The translations under genes were made by a program, and so were the position numbers. A model generated the notes under the pieces. That model was not told where the DNA came from, searched no databases, and saw only the letters and a list, made by a program, of their open reading frames with translations. Positions 42,204 through 42,342 of a DNA stretch of 42,342 bases are shown here, piece by piece. The first letter of the stretch is position 1. The number at the start of each line of letters is the position of its first letter. The DNA is from Bacteroidota bacterium (GTDB lineage: Bacteria; Bacteroidota; Bacteroidia; Cytophagales; Cyclobacteriaceae), in assembly GCA_024280115.1 (NCBI GenBank), contig JAJRQT010000162.1, positions 1 through 42,342 on the forward strand. Reading direction: 5' to 3'.

Positions 42204-42342
42204 GGGACTGTTGAGAAACCTCTTATTTTGGAACATACTTCGACTCCGCTCAGTATGACAAATTATAAGTTGTTGTCTTTCAAGTCACCCTGAGCGGAGT
42301 CGAAGGGTCTTGAAAGACTGTTTGGACTTTTTCAACAAGCCC
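42204..42342. mobile_element. MITE-like inverted-repeat element
   Basis: The last 139 bases have related ends: GGGACTGTTGAGAAA at 42204 and, on the opposite strand from the window's last base, GGGCTTGTTGAAAAA. Inside is a longer inverted repeat: CTTCGACTCCGCTCAG (42238-42253) pairs perfectly with 42290-42305, extended with mismatches to GTATGAC/GTCACCC. No coding sequence of its own. It looks like a non-autonomous dispersed element or REP-type repeat. The window may cut its true right end. Confidence 0.65.

Noticed and set aside
42111..42293. 60-residue open frame at the right edge
   Set aside because: It runs into the inverted-repeat element and has no start signal.
1..42342. CRISPR arrays, rRNA genes, phage modules, toxin-antitoxin pairs
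   Set aside because: No regularly spaced repeats, rRNA sequence, phage structural genes or recognisable toxin-antitoxin pairs were seen.

Overview
The window is AT-rich bacterial DNA, probably from the FCB superphylum (Bacteroidota/Ignavibacteria/Zixibacteria/Marinimicrobia type). Two secreted proteins carry type IX secretion sorting-domain motifs of the QNYPNPFNPST kind (40991-41839, and a truncated one at 8905-9186). A DUF3078-type outer-membrane protein and a short primary sigma factor fit the same group. The exact phylum cannot be fixed from the sequence.

Left part (1-21.8 kb) is a metal and oxidative-stress block. It starts with the tail of an IS3-family insertion sequence. Next come a catalase and a PerR regulator with a clear 7-1-7 PerR operator at the catalase promoter. 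A mercury-type operon follows (MerR, thioredoxin-fold protein, MerC/MerT-like transporter, MerP-like carrier, outer-membrane protein). The last gene of that operon has two in-frame TGA codons just after its signal peptide, followed at once by a bSECIS-like hairpin, so it looks like a selenoprotein with a UxxU motif. Convergent to it lies a copper P1B-ATPase, preceded by a degenerate histidine kinase, an ECF sigma factor and a small secreted protein. A Cus-type copper/silver efflux operon (CusC, double-YHS protein, CusB, CusA, YHS-DUF2231 membrane protein, Met-rich lipoprotein) is transcribed leftward. It diverges from a histidine kinase/NtrC-type regulator pair. Sigma-54 promoter-like sequences stand before the kinase/regulator operon, before the efflux operon (weaker) and before the ECF/pseudokinase operon, which suggests one sigma-54 metal regulon.

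Middle part (21.9-31.7 kb): a tRNA-Leu(CAG) marks the edge of the block. It is followed by a surface-polysaccharide set (GT2 glycosyltransferase, NAD-dependent epimerase, three polytopic GT-C-like membrane proteins), then the primary sigma factor and an HtrA protease on the minus strand.

Right part (31.7-42.3 kb): a gene-poor stretch with short repeats and two small unknown membrane proteins. Then comes a compact metabolic operon: class II aldolase, aminotransferase-like protein lacking the PLP lysine, FolB, FolK, deoxynucleoside kinase, PanB. After it lie an MscS channel, a DUF3078 protein with a strong terminator, a membrane Ser/Thr kinase fusing an active and a pseudokinase domain, and a cohesin-like T9SS cargo protein. 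The window ends in a MITE-like inverted-repeat element.
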